DNA from: Eriocheir sinensis
Lineage: Eukaryota > Arthropoda > Malacostraca > Decapoda > Varunidae
Assembly: GCF_024679095.1 (NCBI RefSeq)
Contig: NC_066577.1
Span: 628,255-692,254 of the forward strand
Direction of reading: 5' to 3'
DNA length: 64,000 nucleotides
In this document: piece by piece, positions 27,276-38,953 of the stretch
How positions within the stretch are numbered: the first letter of the stretch is position 1
Layout of the letters: each line of letters starts with the position of its first letter
Translations under genes and position numbers: made by a program
The notes under the pieces: generated by a model
What the model was told of the DNA's origin: nothing
The model's input: only the letters and a program-made list of their open reading frames with translations
Database searches by the model: none

Positions 27276-27422
27276 ACATATATATTTTTTTGTTTTTAGG
27301 TTTTGTTAATTTTTTATTTTTTTTATTTTGTCATCAGCATCATTCACACAGTCATTCATTCAGCTCATCCACACAGCTTAGCAAAAAATAAATAAATAAA
27401 TAAATAAATAAATACATCTTAA

Positions 27423-27754
27423 GCCCAGTTCACACTGTGCCCACTCTGGGCCACGACTACCCACGACTCTAGGGTACACGAGGGCTTGGGTGTTGATGTG
27501 AAAGGGTCGGGCATGTCTTGAAAGAGGTCTTGAGACTGTTGCCGAATGCTGCGCCGACGTCGTGACGGGGGTCTGGAGTCGTGAGGGTTAGCACGACATG
27601 CTGGCAACTAGTTGGCCGAATGTCCCAGACAGTCGGCATGACACCAAGAGCCCAATAAAACCTACCCCCCATTCTTGGAGCGTGGGAACCAACTTGTCAA
27701 ATGGAAAAGTCGCTGTGTTGTCGTGGCCCAGGGTCAGCACAGTGTGAACGGGGC
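27423..27754. mobile_element. TTAA-flanked MITE, copy A
   Basis: Ends GCCCAGTTCACACTGTGCC and GGCACAGTGTGAAC-type (here GTCAGCACAGTGTGAACGGGGC) form inverted repeats of about 30 bp including GGGCCACGAC. Both sides are flanked by TTAA (27419-27422, 27755-27758), a target duplication typical of the piggyBac superfamily. About 332 bp, with no transposase. Nearly the same sequence occurs at 51468-51798, and a half-matching inverted copy at 28401. Interior GCCGACTGTCTGGGACATTC-like blocks are shared by all three. Confidence 0.8.
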
Positions 27755-28056
27755 TTAAGGGGGCCTATCCAAAGCTAGCAAGTAGGGGTGGGCGGGCACA
27801 CAGGAGTACCACATTCACACACACACAGGGCTGTGTGGCCCAGCAATAGACCAACATCGCATATAAAAATGAGATAAAATATATATCAATTTTATATGTA
27901 TCACCTGCTGATTATCACGTGGACCACAACAGTAATAGTACATTTGTTTACATAAGGTATATGTAGGATAACCATAATACTATGTTTATATTTCATATAT
28001 AATAATATAAATTAGGAACCCCCCCCCCAAAAAAAAACTGTATATATATGGTGTCG

Positions 28057-28350
28057 TCACATCTCGTCGATCAAGTGGGTCTCTCTTAAGAAAAGCATCA
28101 ATATATCGGTCACCTCGGGATTCCCATCCCCAAGAACTGCGTCCAAGGTGATGGGAATATCCCTCGCTCTGCAGTAGTTTACCAGTGGACTGCGTTCACG
28201 GGTAAATCTACTGCAGTGCAAGATGAGTTGACTGATAGACAATATAGCATCACAAGTCTGACATATCGGCAGTGCGTGTGTTTGGTGTATGGTGTGGTGA
28301 TGGTGTGGCGTAAGGATGGGGAATGAGGGAGCAGGACGGGGCAGGGAGGA
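28057..28350 (-). pseudogene. C-terminal end of a LINE ORF2 (Zn-knuckle tail)
   Basis: Minus strand, in one frame: PICQTCDAILSISQLILHC, then SRFTRERSPLVNYC, ARDIPITLDAVLGDGN, VTDILMLFLRETHLI and a stop at 28057. The C-x2-C...H-x4-C motif followed by a C.xF-type segment and an FL.xT.LI tail is the usual C-terminus of I/Jockey-group ORF2 proteins that lie past an RNase H or RT domain. All catalytic parts are missing: a 5'-truncated copy. Its upstream side meets the MITE at 28401. Confidence 0.62.
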
Positions 28351-28400
28351 GGGGGAGACGTGCGTGGAGTGGGAGGGATAGATGATGGCTTCTGTCTTCA

Positions 28401-28775
28401 GCCCCGTTCACACTGTGCCGACTCTGGGCCACGACAACCCAGCGACTTCTGCATTTGACAAGTCGGCTCCTACGCTCCAAGAATTTTTTGGCGTCCTGGT
28501 GTCGGCTACCATGATTGCCGACTGTCTGGGACATTCGGCCAGCTAGTAGGCAGAATGTCTGCACCATGCTGCCAACTAGTCTCAAGACGAGTCTCAACGG
28601 TCTTATTTTTTAAATTGCGCCATGTCTACGACAACCACGAATCTGCCGACCGATTGGCCGACAGTCTTCCAGATTGTCTGTCAACTGGTTGGCCGATAGC
28701 TGGCCGACAGTTGCCAAGGAGTTGGCCGACGGTCTTCCTGACGGTCTTCGCGATTGTCTTGACGACTGTCTTGGC

Positions 28776-28777
<2 letters not shown>
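28401..28777. mobile_element. TTAA-type MITE, copy B, diverged and inverted
   Basis: It starts GCCCCGTTCACACTGTGCCG, and its first 200 bp match the reverse complement of copy A's right half (CATTTGACAAGTCGG, GACTGTCTGGGACATTCGGC). The rest diverges into repeated GGCCGACAGT/GGCCGATAG blocks and ends at an (AG)n run (28778-28850) with no visible right TIR. Confidence 0.65.

Positions 28778-28850
<73 letters not shown>
28778..28850. repeat. (AG)n microsatellite
   Basis: Pure GA run of about 72 bp. Confidence 0.97.
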
Positions 28851-28853
<3 letters not shown>

Positions 28854-28929
28854 GAAGGAAAGGGAAGATATATGTGTGAGAGACGGAAGGAAGGAGAGAG
28901 AGGGACGGAGGGAGGAGGGAACGTGGCAG

Positions 28930-29322
28930 TAAATTCTCTATTCCATTTTACTTTAGTTGGCCATGAAATATATTTGCGTTTTCTATTTTTAACTTTTATC
29001 TTTGGTATTTTTTAAACTTTTTTCTCTGCTTTGAATTCTATACTCAACATTTTTCTCCTCTTTCCTTATTTTCCTGTTTCTCGTATTTTCTTTTTTACAT
29101 TATTTTGGTTTTGATTTTTGAAGTTCGTATTTATTTTTCCATTTGTCCACTTTTATATTGTTTTGTCTTTCTCTTGTATATTTACGTCCTTGTTGTTTTT
29201 ATCTTTTTTTTTTCATTTTTAGACATTCTCTTTTCTGTCTTTCTTTTCCTTTTAAAATTAATTTTTCTATTCATATTTATGGACAACAGCTCATACCATT
29301 GTTTTCTTTTAGCTTATTATTA

Positions 29323-29395
<73 letters not shown>

Positions 29396-29841
29396 TGATT
29401 TTACAGCCGCTGCTAATGCGACTACTACTACTACTACAACTACTACTACTACCACCACAACTACTGTTATCATTATCATCACTGTTTTTACACCTACTAC
29501 TTATACTACATCATTATCTTTTCATTATCATCTATTTTCATTATTACTATCATCCTCATTATTGTTACTATTAATCTACCAGTACCTTCTCTCACTTCCA
29601 TTAGCACCCATTGAGTTATTTATCAATTTGCCTTCCTTACGTATGGGTATTCATCGTAGCAAAACAACAACAACAGCAACAAAACCTCTTGAGCGCCAAT
29701 CACCAGGGTTCACGGGCACCAAATCCCTCCAGTATTTCTCTAAACAATCAAGTCGTTCCTCTCCCTCTCTGCCCCTCGTCCTTCCTCCGTCTCCTTTCTC
29801 TTGGCCTCTGTTTCTCATGCAATTTCCTTAACTCTTAACCA

Positions 29842-29928
<87 letters not shown>

Positions 29929-31665
29929 AGTTCCCTAGTTTGGTTGTTATCTTCTTCCCCTTCCTCCCTTATTTATTCGTTGCCTTATCTTCGTTCCATT
30001 TCCTTATTTAATAAACATACACTCGCCTTTATTCTTTCTCTCTTCGTGCTTCTTCTGTTTCTCCAATGTCTATATTTCTTTGCTTTGTTTCTTATCTACT
30101 GCGTTTATCCTTATTTTGTATCATCATAACCTCTCATTGATTGTGTTATTTCCCTTTTCCTTTTTCATTTCATTCTTTTTTTACTTATTTTCCTTCTAAA
30201 ACACCTCATCTTTGTATCATTCTTCTCTTTTGTTCTCTTCTTTTTGTAACTTTTCCTTTTGTAGCTCTATTGTCATTTACCTTTTCTATATTTTTTTTCT
30301 TTCATTCTCATAGTTTTTTAAGCACTTGAATGTTCTGTCTTTTCCCATTCTCCTCTTACTCTTCGTTGTCCGTCTATTTCTCCTTTTCTTTTTTCGTTCC
30401 TTTCTCTTCCTTACATCTCTATTCTTCCTCTTCCTTTCTTCTTCTGACATTCACAATCTACTTTCTCTGATCTCTCCTCTTAATCCTTCTTCTCCTTCGC
30501 CCTTTTCCATCATTCATCAACGCCTTTTTTCCCTATCTCCCTTCTTCCTAGTTCCTCCTTCTTCCTCTCCTTATTTTCGTTGCCCTCACCATCACTGCCT
30601 CTTCCTTGATTCTTCTCCCTTTCCCCTTCTTCATTGACCTTTCCTCCACTTCCGTCTTCCATCTTCCACTTTTTCCTTACTCTCCACTTTTTGTCGCACA
30701 CCTTCGCCTCGCTTGTCTTTCTCTGCTTTCCCTTCTCGTCTTCTTCCCCTCCTGATCATGTTTATCTTATTTTCTTCCTTAATTCCTCTCTGTTTTCTGT
30801 TTCTCTTGTCTTCCTTCTTTCTTTTCTCTCTGTGCTTTCAATTCTCTCACTTCTCTTTCGGTTGAATTTTCTGTTTTCCTCGCTTTTTCAATGTCTTCTG
30901 AGCATATTAAAACTCATTTTTTCCCTTCCTTCCTTCCTTTTTTTTTCGATCTTTCTTTCCTTTTGTTTTTGTTGCTATCAAATCTTTCTTTCCCAGAACT
31001 TCATGTTTACTGTTTTCCTTTTATACTACACAATGTTTCCGTGATTTGCTTTTTTTGTCTCCTTTCTTCTTCTCGTCCTCGTCATTCCCTTCATCCACAC
31101 GACCTCCTTGTGTCTCATCCGCTTGCCTTTAGTCACCCATTTAGTCCACTTGCCCGTTTGTTTTAGGATTCGTCTGTAAAATATTTACCTCCACTTCCGT
31201 GTCCTAGAGATTCACCAACCTTGTCAACCTCCTATTAATCTTTGTCCCTCCTCCTCCTCCTCCTCCTCCTCCACCATCTCTTGTTCCTCCTTTTTTCACT
31301 CCAATTTCACCTCCAATTCCTTGCCCTGCAATCGAGTCTTTCTCCCACTTCTGTAAATATTTTTCCCTCATTCTCCTCTTTTCTCTTCCACTTCTTCCTT
31401 CTCTTTATCTCTCTCTCCACACCTTAGAAGAAATGTAATCTCCATCTGTTTCTCCACGTCTTTATTCTTGTCTCTCCACATTTGCTTCAACTGTTTAACC
31501 GCATCATAGATCCACAATTCCTTTATAAATGTAATTCCTCCTGCTTCTCCTCCTCCTCCTACTCCTACTCCTCCACTTCCTCCTCCTCCTTCTCCTCCTC
31601 CTCCTCTTCACCATACCCCCTCCCTACCTCCCTCCCTTATCGCTAATGCAATGAACAAGCCACTC
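28930..31665. repeat. Polypyrimidine, T-rich tract of the first dpr intron
   Basis: 2.7 kb with strong C/T bias on the plus strand. It includes (TTA)n at 29325-29393, TAC/ACT triplets to 29470, (TC)n at 29847-29924 and TCC repeats at 31245-31275 and 31545-31605. Phe/Ser/Leu frames are artefacts. It runs into the acceptor of the Ig2 exon at 31746. Confidence 0.85.
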
Positions 31666-31746
31666 ATGTCTAATTAGCTTCTCTCCTCTCCCTCTCCCCC
31701 CAGTACCCAGCGCAACTCCTGTCTAACCCTCTCCCCCTCCCCCCAG

Positions 31747-31881
31747 TCCCCAGCGCGCGCATCACCGGCTCGAGGGAGATCTTCATGAAGGCGGGCAGCG
31801 ACATCAACATCACGTGCGTGGTGAAGGGCGCCATCAGGGGAGCGCCCGTCACCTGGTACCACGTGCTGCCCCGCGACCCAC
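31747..31881 (+). CDS. dpr-like gene, exon encoding first half of Ig2
   Basis: Entering in phase 1, it reads PSARITGSREIFMKAGSD, INITCVVKG and APVTWYHVLPRDP. This gives the N-terminal linker, the first Cys (ITCVV) and the C-strand Trp (WYH) of Dpr Ig2. The acceptor is CTCCCCCCAG (to 31746); the donor is GTGAGT at 31882; the exon ends in phase 1. INIT is a potential N-glycosylation sequon. It lies 5.75 kb downstream of the Ig1 exon. The first intron is filled with pyrimidine tracts, a LINE fragment and two MITEs. Confidence 0.87.
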
Positions 31882-31899
31882 GTGAGTACACACCGGGGG

Positions 31900-32400
31900 G
31901 GGGGAGAAGGGAAAGTCCGGAAAGTGAGTAGGGGAGAAGGGAAAGGGGAGGGATTTTTTGATTGGGAGGGAAGGGGAGAGCGGAAATGAGAGAGGGGGAA
32001 GGGGAGTGGGATGAGGCGAGGGGGGAAAGGGGAGAGGGAAGAGGGGGAATGAGAGAGGAGGAAGTAAAGAGGAAGGGGAGAGGAAGAACGGGGAGAGAAG
32101 AGGAAAAGGGGAATGGGAGAGAGGGAAGGGGAGGGGAAGAAAGGGGAAGAGAAAGGGAGAGAGGGAATGGGAGAGGGAAGGGGAGAGAAAGAAGGGAAGA
32201 GAAAAAAGGGATAGGGGAAGAAGAGGAGGGGGAAGATGAGAGAGGGGAAGATGAGAGAGGGGAAGATGAGAGGGAGAAGGGGACTCGGGGAAGGGGAGAA
32301 AGGGAAAGGGAGAGGGAAAAATGTGGGGAAAGGATAAAGGAGGGAATGTAGTGAAGGATGCTGAGGAAATGGAGGATGTAGCAAGGGGCTGTTGGATGCA
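31900..32400. repeat. Polypurine tract just after the dpr Ig2 exon
   Basis: GGGGAAGG/GAGAGGGA-type sequence beginning about 20 bp past the donor at 31882. A GGGGAAGATGAGA unit is tandemly repeated three times at about 32228-32275. Confidence 0.85.
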
Positions 32401-32794
32401 AGAAAAGGATTGATGCAGAGGAAAGGTGTAAAAAATAACGCTTAGACACGTAACGGAAGTGTGTGTTAATGATGTAGCATCGAAGAAAAGAGAACAAAAA
32501 AATGACAGCTACACGGGAAAATCAGTTTAAAGGAGCAACAAAATAGACGAGCATCGAAAAATAAAAGGCGAAAAATAGTGTAATACAGGAAGAGAAGAGC
32601 AACAAACAACAGCGACACAAGGAAATACGTAGAAAAGGAAAGAAAGGCGACAAGTACTGAAAGAGAGAAAGGAAAAAAACAGAAAATAACAGAAATACAA
32701 ATGGGAGATAAAATTTAATAGATAAACAAATAGAAAGGAAAAAAAAAGAGGGATATAAGGGTTAGCGGAGGGAGTGTGTGGAAGTGTACGAAGA

Positions 32795-33066
32795 TGGAGA
32801 GGAAGGAAGGAAGGAAGGAAGGAAGGAAGGAAGGGAAAAAAAAGAGTTGCATATTTTGTTTTAGACTGTGTTCACTATTTGACACTTTGTTGTTGTTGTT
32901 GTTGTTGTTGTTGCTCACTCTAAAAGGGCGATGACTTTGTTTTCGCTTCCTTGTTACTGTTATTATTGTTGTTGTTGTTGTTGTTCGCGTGACAAGATTG
33001 AATGCTTTGCTCTTGTTCTTTTTTATTTGTTAGTTTCTTTGTCGAGCGAAGCTTTTGATTTTGCGG

Positions 33067-33150
<84 letters not shown>
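32795..33150. repeat. (GGAA)n, (TTG)n and (TC)n cluster
   Basis: GGAAGGAA at 32799-32833, GTT repeats at 32888-32914 and 32963-32985, and (TC)n at 33068-33146. Confidence 0.9.
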
Positions 33151-33449
33151 CTGTGTTTCCACGCGTGCAGATTTATTTATCGCTTTGGACTGTCCGTCTC
33201 ACTGTGTGTGTGTTTGTATGTCTGTCCTTTATACGTATTTTCTTCTGACTTTTTTTCATTCTTCATAATTTTCTTAACTTCCCCCTTTTATAAATCATTT
33301 TTCTTTAATTTTACTTTATATCTATTAATATTATTTTTCATACTTTTTGGACATTCATTTGTCACCACCGGAAAATCTCTCTCCCACTCTTTTTCGTACA
33401 TCAGTCTGGTTTTCTTTCAATCCACAGGTTTTTTTCATATTTTTGCTTT

Positions 33450-33885
33450 CTCCACATTCTAGTTTTTTTTTTAATATTCTACATCCATTTTTTAATATTC
33501 CACAGTATATATCTTTTTATATTCCACAGTCAGGTTTTATCTCATATTTCAGTCTGTTTTTCTTAATTGACCACATTCTGCAATTTTCCATATTCCAGTC
33601 ATTTTTACCAGATTCAGCAGTAAGAGTTTTCTTTTTCAATGTTTCATAGTCATTTTCCATATTTCAATAATTTTCTCCACACTGAACAATAATTTTGTTT
33701 AATCCATATTCCAGACTGTTTTTCTCCATATTACAAAATCTTTTTTTTTTCCATTTTACACAATCTTCTTTTCCATATTCAACAGTCTGTTTTTTTTCTC
33801 CATATTTCAGTCTTTTTTTTTATATTTAAGTCAGCTTTAACCATATTCCAGTCATCTTTTTTTCAATATTCCAGTCTGTTTAAAA
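33450..33885. repeat. Degenerate tandem of TTTTCCATATTCCAGTC-like units
   Basis: Units of roughly 28-35 bp. TCCATATTCCAG, CATATTTCAG and similar forms follow T-runs repeatedly (33520, 33590, 33655, 33700, 33770, 33805, 33845, 33875). Each unit looks like a polypyrimidine-CAG splice acceptor. Confidence 0.6.
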
Positions 33886-34077
33886 TCAAATATTTCCCTA
33901 TCTACCTTCTGTCCTACCCCCTCTTCCTCTCCTCGCGGCATCTTCCTCGCGCCACTAATTCACTCTCGCCTCATGCATATCATTTCCTTTATGCGGTTCC
34001 TTTACCTGCCTCCGCCGAGCCGTCTCCTTTGCCCTATAAATCAGACCTTGAGACTCTCCTTATTTTATTTTTTTCCA

Positions 34078-34250
34078 TCATTTACCACCACCACCACAAC
34101 CATAACTACCACCACCACCACCATAACTACCACCACCAACAACAACAATAATAACAACACATATAACCAGTAACTACCACCACACCTCTTCCTCCATCAC
34201 CACCAAAATAGCAACACCCATCACCACCACCACCACCACCACTGTTTCCC
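34078..34250. repeat. ACC/AAC trinucleotide repeats
   Basis: Interrupted CAC/ACC and AAC triplets at 34086-34160 and 34195-34240. The Thr/Asn frame is an artefact. Confidence 0.85.
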
Positions 34251-34329
34251 CTTGTTGCACACCCCATACACTTGTTTTCCCCTCCTTGTTCTCTGTGTTT
34301 CCTTCTCGTGAATATTTCGACCCCGCTTT

Positions 34330-34800
34330 TCACAGCAGGGTTGAGGGAAAAAAAAGGATAGGTAAGGGAGAAAACAGGTACGAAGGAAGAGATGAAGAGA
34401 AATGAAGGAGGAAGGGGAGGACGAGGAAAGGGGGAAGGTGGTAAAGGTAGGATGTGGAAGGGGTTTGAAGGAGGGAAGATAAAGAACAGGAAGCAATGGG
34501 GAAGGGAGGAGAAATATGAAGTTAAGTATATATGATTGAAGGGATAAGGAGGAGCAGAAGGAGTTGAAAAAGAAGGTAATAGTGGTAAGATATGGAAAGG
34601 AAAATAATAGGAGGAAAGGAAAGGGTTTGAAAGAGGAGGGAAGAAGAATGGGATGCGATGGGGAAAGGGAGGAGGAAGATGGAGGTAAGTATATGTTTGA
34701 AGGGAGATTAGGAGGTGGGGGAGAGAGGTAAGGAAGCAAGAGGTGTGGGAGGAGAGGTGATGAAGACGAGTGGGTCAGGGGGAGGGAAGGAAAGCCAGTT
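34330..34800. repeat. Polypurine tract
   Basis: A/G-rich plus strand with an imperfect duplication of a segment of about 185 bp (GGAAGGGAGGAGAAATATGA near 34500 and GGAAAGGGAGGAGGAAGATG near 34660). Confidence 0.7.
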
Positions 34801-34955
34801 AAATAAATATAAAAAGGAACAGTAAAGATATGGTCTCGGGTGTGAGGAAAACGAATAAAAAATAGAGAAAAAGTTACAGCTAAGAGGGAAAAAATTCTGG
34901 AGATCTATTACAATATAAATTATTCACTTTTATTTTTTAACATTAAGTGCAACTG

Positions 34956-34961
<6 letters not shown>

Positions 34962-35050
<89 letters not shown>
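34962..35050. repeat. (TC)n microsatellite
   Basis: Pure CT run of about 88 bp. A further (AG)n run is at 35484-35528 and (TC)n at 35717-35793. Confidence 0.97.
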
Positions 35051-35052
<2 letters not shown>

Positions 35053-35479
35053 TTCTTAATTTACGTCTATTTTTACATATTTTTTTTATCCTATTTATTT
35101 TCCTTCTCTCTTTTCTAATATTCTTCCATTTATTGTTTTTTTTGTTTTCTTTCTATTCGTCTCATTTTTTTTCTCATTTATTGCATTTTTTCTTATTTTC
35201 TATTTTCTTTTTCACTTTTCTAAAATTCTTCCCTTCTTTTTTCTTTTCCTTTTATTCCTCTCCTTTTTTCCTATTCCCTCGTTCTTCACTTCATCGGAAT
35301 CTGAGTCTCCACAGGCAAGCATTTTTTTATCTCTTATCTCTCTTGCATTTTTCTCTCCTCCACGTTTCTCTCCATCTCCTCCGAATCTTCTCTTCCTCCT
35401 TCCATAAAACAATTCCTAATACCATTCTCCTTTCTTTCCTCTCCTCATCCACGCCTTCTCTCCACAGGCTGAGAAGATG

Positions 35480-35531
<52 letters not shown>

Positions 35532-35712
35532 ATTAAATAAAACACCAGTAAACTCCTTCCTTAACCCAAACTTTCCTGGACACATTTCGAAGGGATCAAA
35601 TTAATTATAAATAGTTTCTCACCCTCCTCTCACCCCTTCTCTCCCCTCCCCCTTCTCAGTGTTTTCCTTCCTTTAATTTATTTTTCTTTCCTTTTTATCT
35701 TATAAGCAACTA

Positions 35713-35800
<88 letters not shown>

Positions 35801-36480
35801 ATTCATTTCCTCCGCGCTTTTCGTTTTTTTTTTTCCTTTTCATCCTTTCGCTGCTTCTAAAATTCTCCCTGTTCCCCTTTCCTTCTTTTCTCTTCTCCTC
35901 CCCTCCTTCTCGCCTTCCCTTCGCCCCATCTTTCCTTCCTACTTCCGTTCTAACCTTACCTAAAAGAACTGTTTAATTTTCATATTTCTCTTTTCTTCTG
36001 TCTTGTTTTTCTATTAACGCAGTTCATTCACAAAATGTTTTCATTTTTCTTCCCATTTTCTTTAATTTCTACTTTTTTAATCCACTCTCATATTATCCAT
36101 TTCCTTAATGCAGTAAATCACACTTACTTTCGTACAGCAAAATATTTTCCATCTTTTACAATTCTCATATATTTCCCTGTTGTTTCTCATTTTTCCTTTT
36201 CCTCTTTTCCTTCTTCCAATGAACTTTAATCACAGTTTTCGTTGAGCTACATATTTTCCTCTTTTTTTTTAATGTTCATCGTTTTCCCGCTGTTTCCTTG
36301 TTCTTACAGTTTCCTCTTTATTTATTTTTGTGTGTGTGTGTGTGCAGCTCAACCACACGTTCTGTACTACACCATCAGTTTGACATATTCTCCATTTCCT
36401 TTTCTCTACAGTTTATTTCCCCTTCCTTCTCTTTTTTCTCTTCCTCGCTTCCTATTTTTTTTTTTTTAGTAACTCAGCCG
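35051..36480. repeat. Polypyrimidine, T-rich tract
   Basis: C/T-rich plus strand interrupted by the (AG)n at 35484-35528 and (TC)n at 35717-35793. No gene. Confidence 0.8.
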
Positions 36481-36720
36481 CACACATTTATTTTCTTCTT
36501 CAATAAGTGACCGCTCCCCGACACACTAAACCCATGAACCCGCCCCATAGCTTTTGTACGAGGAAGTATGGGCCTAACTATTTTGTGGTAGAAGCCTATA
36601 GAAGGTTATCACGTCCTGCCAAACCTTTAAATTATGAAGCTAATATTTGTACCGACCCTCCTCAACCTCCCCTCTGCCCTCTTCCCTTCCCCATCCCCCT
36701 TGTCGATGTTATTTTTTTTC

Positions 36721-36722
<2 letters not shown>

Positions 36723-36819
<97 letters not shown>

Positions 36820-36959
36820 ACTTTCATCTACCCCTCCCCTTCCTCTTTCCTTCCTCCCAAATCCTGCTCCTCTATCTCCCCTCCTCTTTTCCTCCTCCCT
36901 TAGATCCTCTTCCATTCCCTCAGCCTCTTTTCTTCCTTTCTCCAACCTTTTTTTTTAAT

Positions 36960-37046
<87 letters not shown>
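36723..37046. repeat. Two (TC)n arrays
   Basis: Pure CT runs at 36723-36819 and 36963-37046, separated by C/T-rich sequence. (CA)n follows at 37347-37413. Confidence 0.97.
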
Positions 37047-37049
<3 letters not shown>

Positions 37050-37344
37050 TGTGTGTTATTTCCTTAAAAAATATCAAACCGGATTTAACAGAAGTAAACG
37101 AAACAATCACTGCAAACGCAATAACAAAAAAAACATACATAAAGAATTACACTAAAATTACATGAGAAATAATTACATTAAAAATCTCAATAATTACAAA
37201 ATGACAAAACGAAAAGATGAAAAAAGAACAAAAATAGAAGATAAAAAAATCATTCATTAAGCTTTGAAACTATAAATATAAAAAGTTAACTAATGAAGAT
37301 TACATGTATCAAAAACAGTAAAACAATATAATAACCTACCCCGT

Positions 37345-37402
<58 letters not shown>

Positions 37403-37489
37403 ACACACACACACCATGAGGAGCAGATTAATGTAATCAGTTCTTATTCCTGCTGATCCATGTGGCAGGCATTGTTATATTGCTTAATT

Positions 37490-37860
37490 AATGGTTCAGG
37501 AGGAGGAGGTGGAGGAGGAAAAAGAGAAAACCCACAACGAGAGGGAGACGGTGATACAGCTGATGGAAATGAAGGATGGGATGAGGAAGAGGAAGAGGAG
37601 GAAGAGAAGGAGGAAGAGGAGACGAAAAATGAAGATGAAGGAGATGAAGAGGAAATCAAGACGAAGAATAAGAGGGCGAGAAGGAAAAAAGAGGAGAAAA
37701 GATGAAAGAGGAAGATAAAGTGACTAAAAAAGTTGGAGATAGAGATGAACAGGAGGCGGGAGACGATCTGGACGAGGACGAGGAGAGAATGATGCAGCAG
37801 ACGGAGGAGGAGGAAGAGAAGGAGGAGGAGGAGGAGGAGGAGGAGGAGGAGGAGGAGCCT
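37490..37860. repeat. (GGA)n-rich purine tract
   Basis: GGAGGAGGTGG and GAAGAGGAAGAGG repeats, ending in a (GGA)n run at 37822-37857. Glu/Lys-rich frames are artefacts. Confidence 0.88.
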
Positions 37861-37929
37861 ATTTCTCTGCGGACACAGTTATGGCCCTTCAGTTGTCTGT
37901 AGCAGTAAATCTTCCCGTCCGGCAGTCTC

Positions 37930-38810
37930 TCTCATCACTGTTCCCTTCTTCCACCAAGAGGCTACACTGCTAACACCCCTTCCCCCTCACCCCGCCCTCC
38001 CTTCCCTCCATGGACGTACTAGGGCCACAATGCTACAACACTAATGGTGACTCAAGAACAATATCACTGATAATAATATGACCCATGTCACAGATCAACA
38101 CTAAATAACAGATGTATCTCGTTATTGCTTCCATCACTACGTTCATAAAAGCTACAGTGAATACGGAAAAACGATGGATACAATATGAATACCTCGGTTT
38201 GAATTCCCTTTGTAGCACTTCTTTTTTCACACAAGCGTCTCTAACCGAACACTGTTTCTCCCATCACTACAATGTTAATACAATAATCTACAGAATTACA
38301 TAAAACAAAGCAATTAATCGCTACCCTGGTTCGAATCTCCTCTTTTGACACTTCCAAGCACTTCAAACTCGGTACAGTCCACCCCTGAACACGACATTTC
38401 TAACTTCGCTAAACACACATCGCCACTTGATACAATAAAACCACGAATACGATAACAGTGCCTTGGTGTGGATTCCCCTCCTGGCGCCTCCTTTGCAGTC
38501 TTAGCTTCTCCTTTCGGCAGCCTCCATTTACAGCAAAATGCCTCCCAACTCCTCCTGGCTTTCTGTTATCATTGGGTTCCTAAGGCAAAGTCAGCTAAAC
38601 ACAAGACAATGAGTACAGTAAAAGAAACTGTTCGAATTCCCCTTTTCAGCATCTCCCGTTCCCTCCCCGTGAACACTTTATTCTCTTTATCATTATGCTT
38701 CGTTGTGTAAGAATAAAATAAAATAAAAATCAGCAAATAAAGACTATACAACACACATGTTGAAATATCCCTCCCAACACCCTCTTTTCACACCAGGCCG
38801 CCCTCGACAC

Positions 38811-38811
<1 letters not shown>
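37930..38811. repeat. Diverged tandem array of about 140-170-bp units, left part
   Basis: Units begin with GGTTCGAATCTCC-like sequence (38192 GGTTTGAATTCC, 38330 GGTTCGAATCTCC, 38466 GTGTGGATTCCCC, 38630 GTTCGAATTCCCC, 38760 TTGAAATATCCC). Each continues with TTTTCACACC and TGAACAC followed by TTTAT. The array continues at 42119 on the far side of a LINE insertion. The unit start resembles the tRNA/SINE B box (GGTTCGANTCC), but no A box or cloverleaf was found. Confidence 0.6.
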
Positions 38812-38842
<31 letters not shown>

Positions 38843-38953
38843 CAGAGGAGGAGGCAGCTCAAGGGCACACAAAAAAAGAAAACAATAATAAAAAAAAAGG
38901 CCCGCTACTCGCTGCTCCTAAAAAAGAAACAAAAGAGGTGGCCGAAAGGAAGA

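Noticed and set aside
38330..38343. tRNA gene suggested by GGTTCGAATCTCC
   Set aside because: No acceptor stem, D arm or A box at the right distance upstream. The motif belongs to a tandem repeat.
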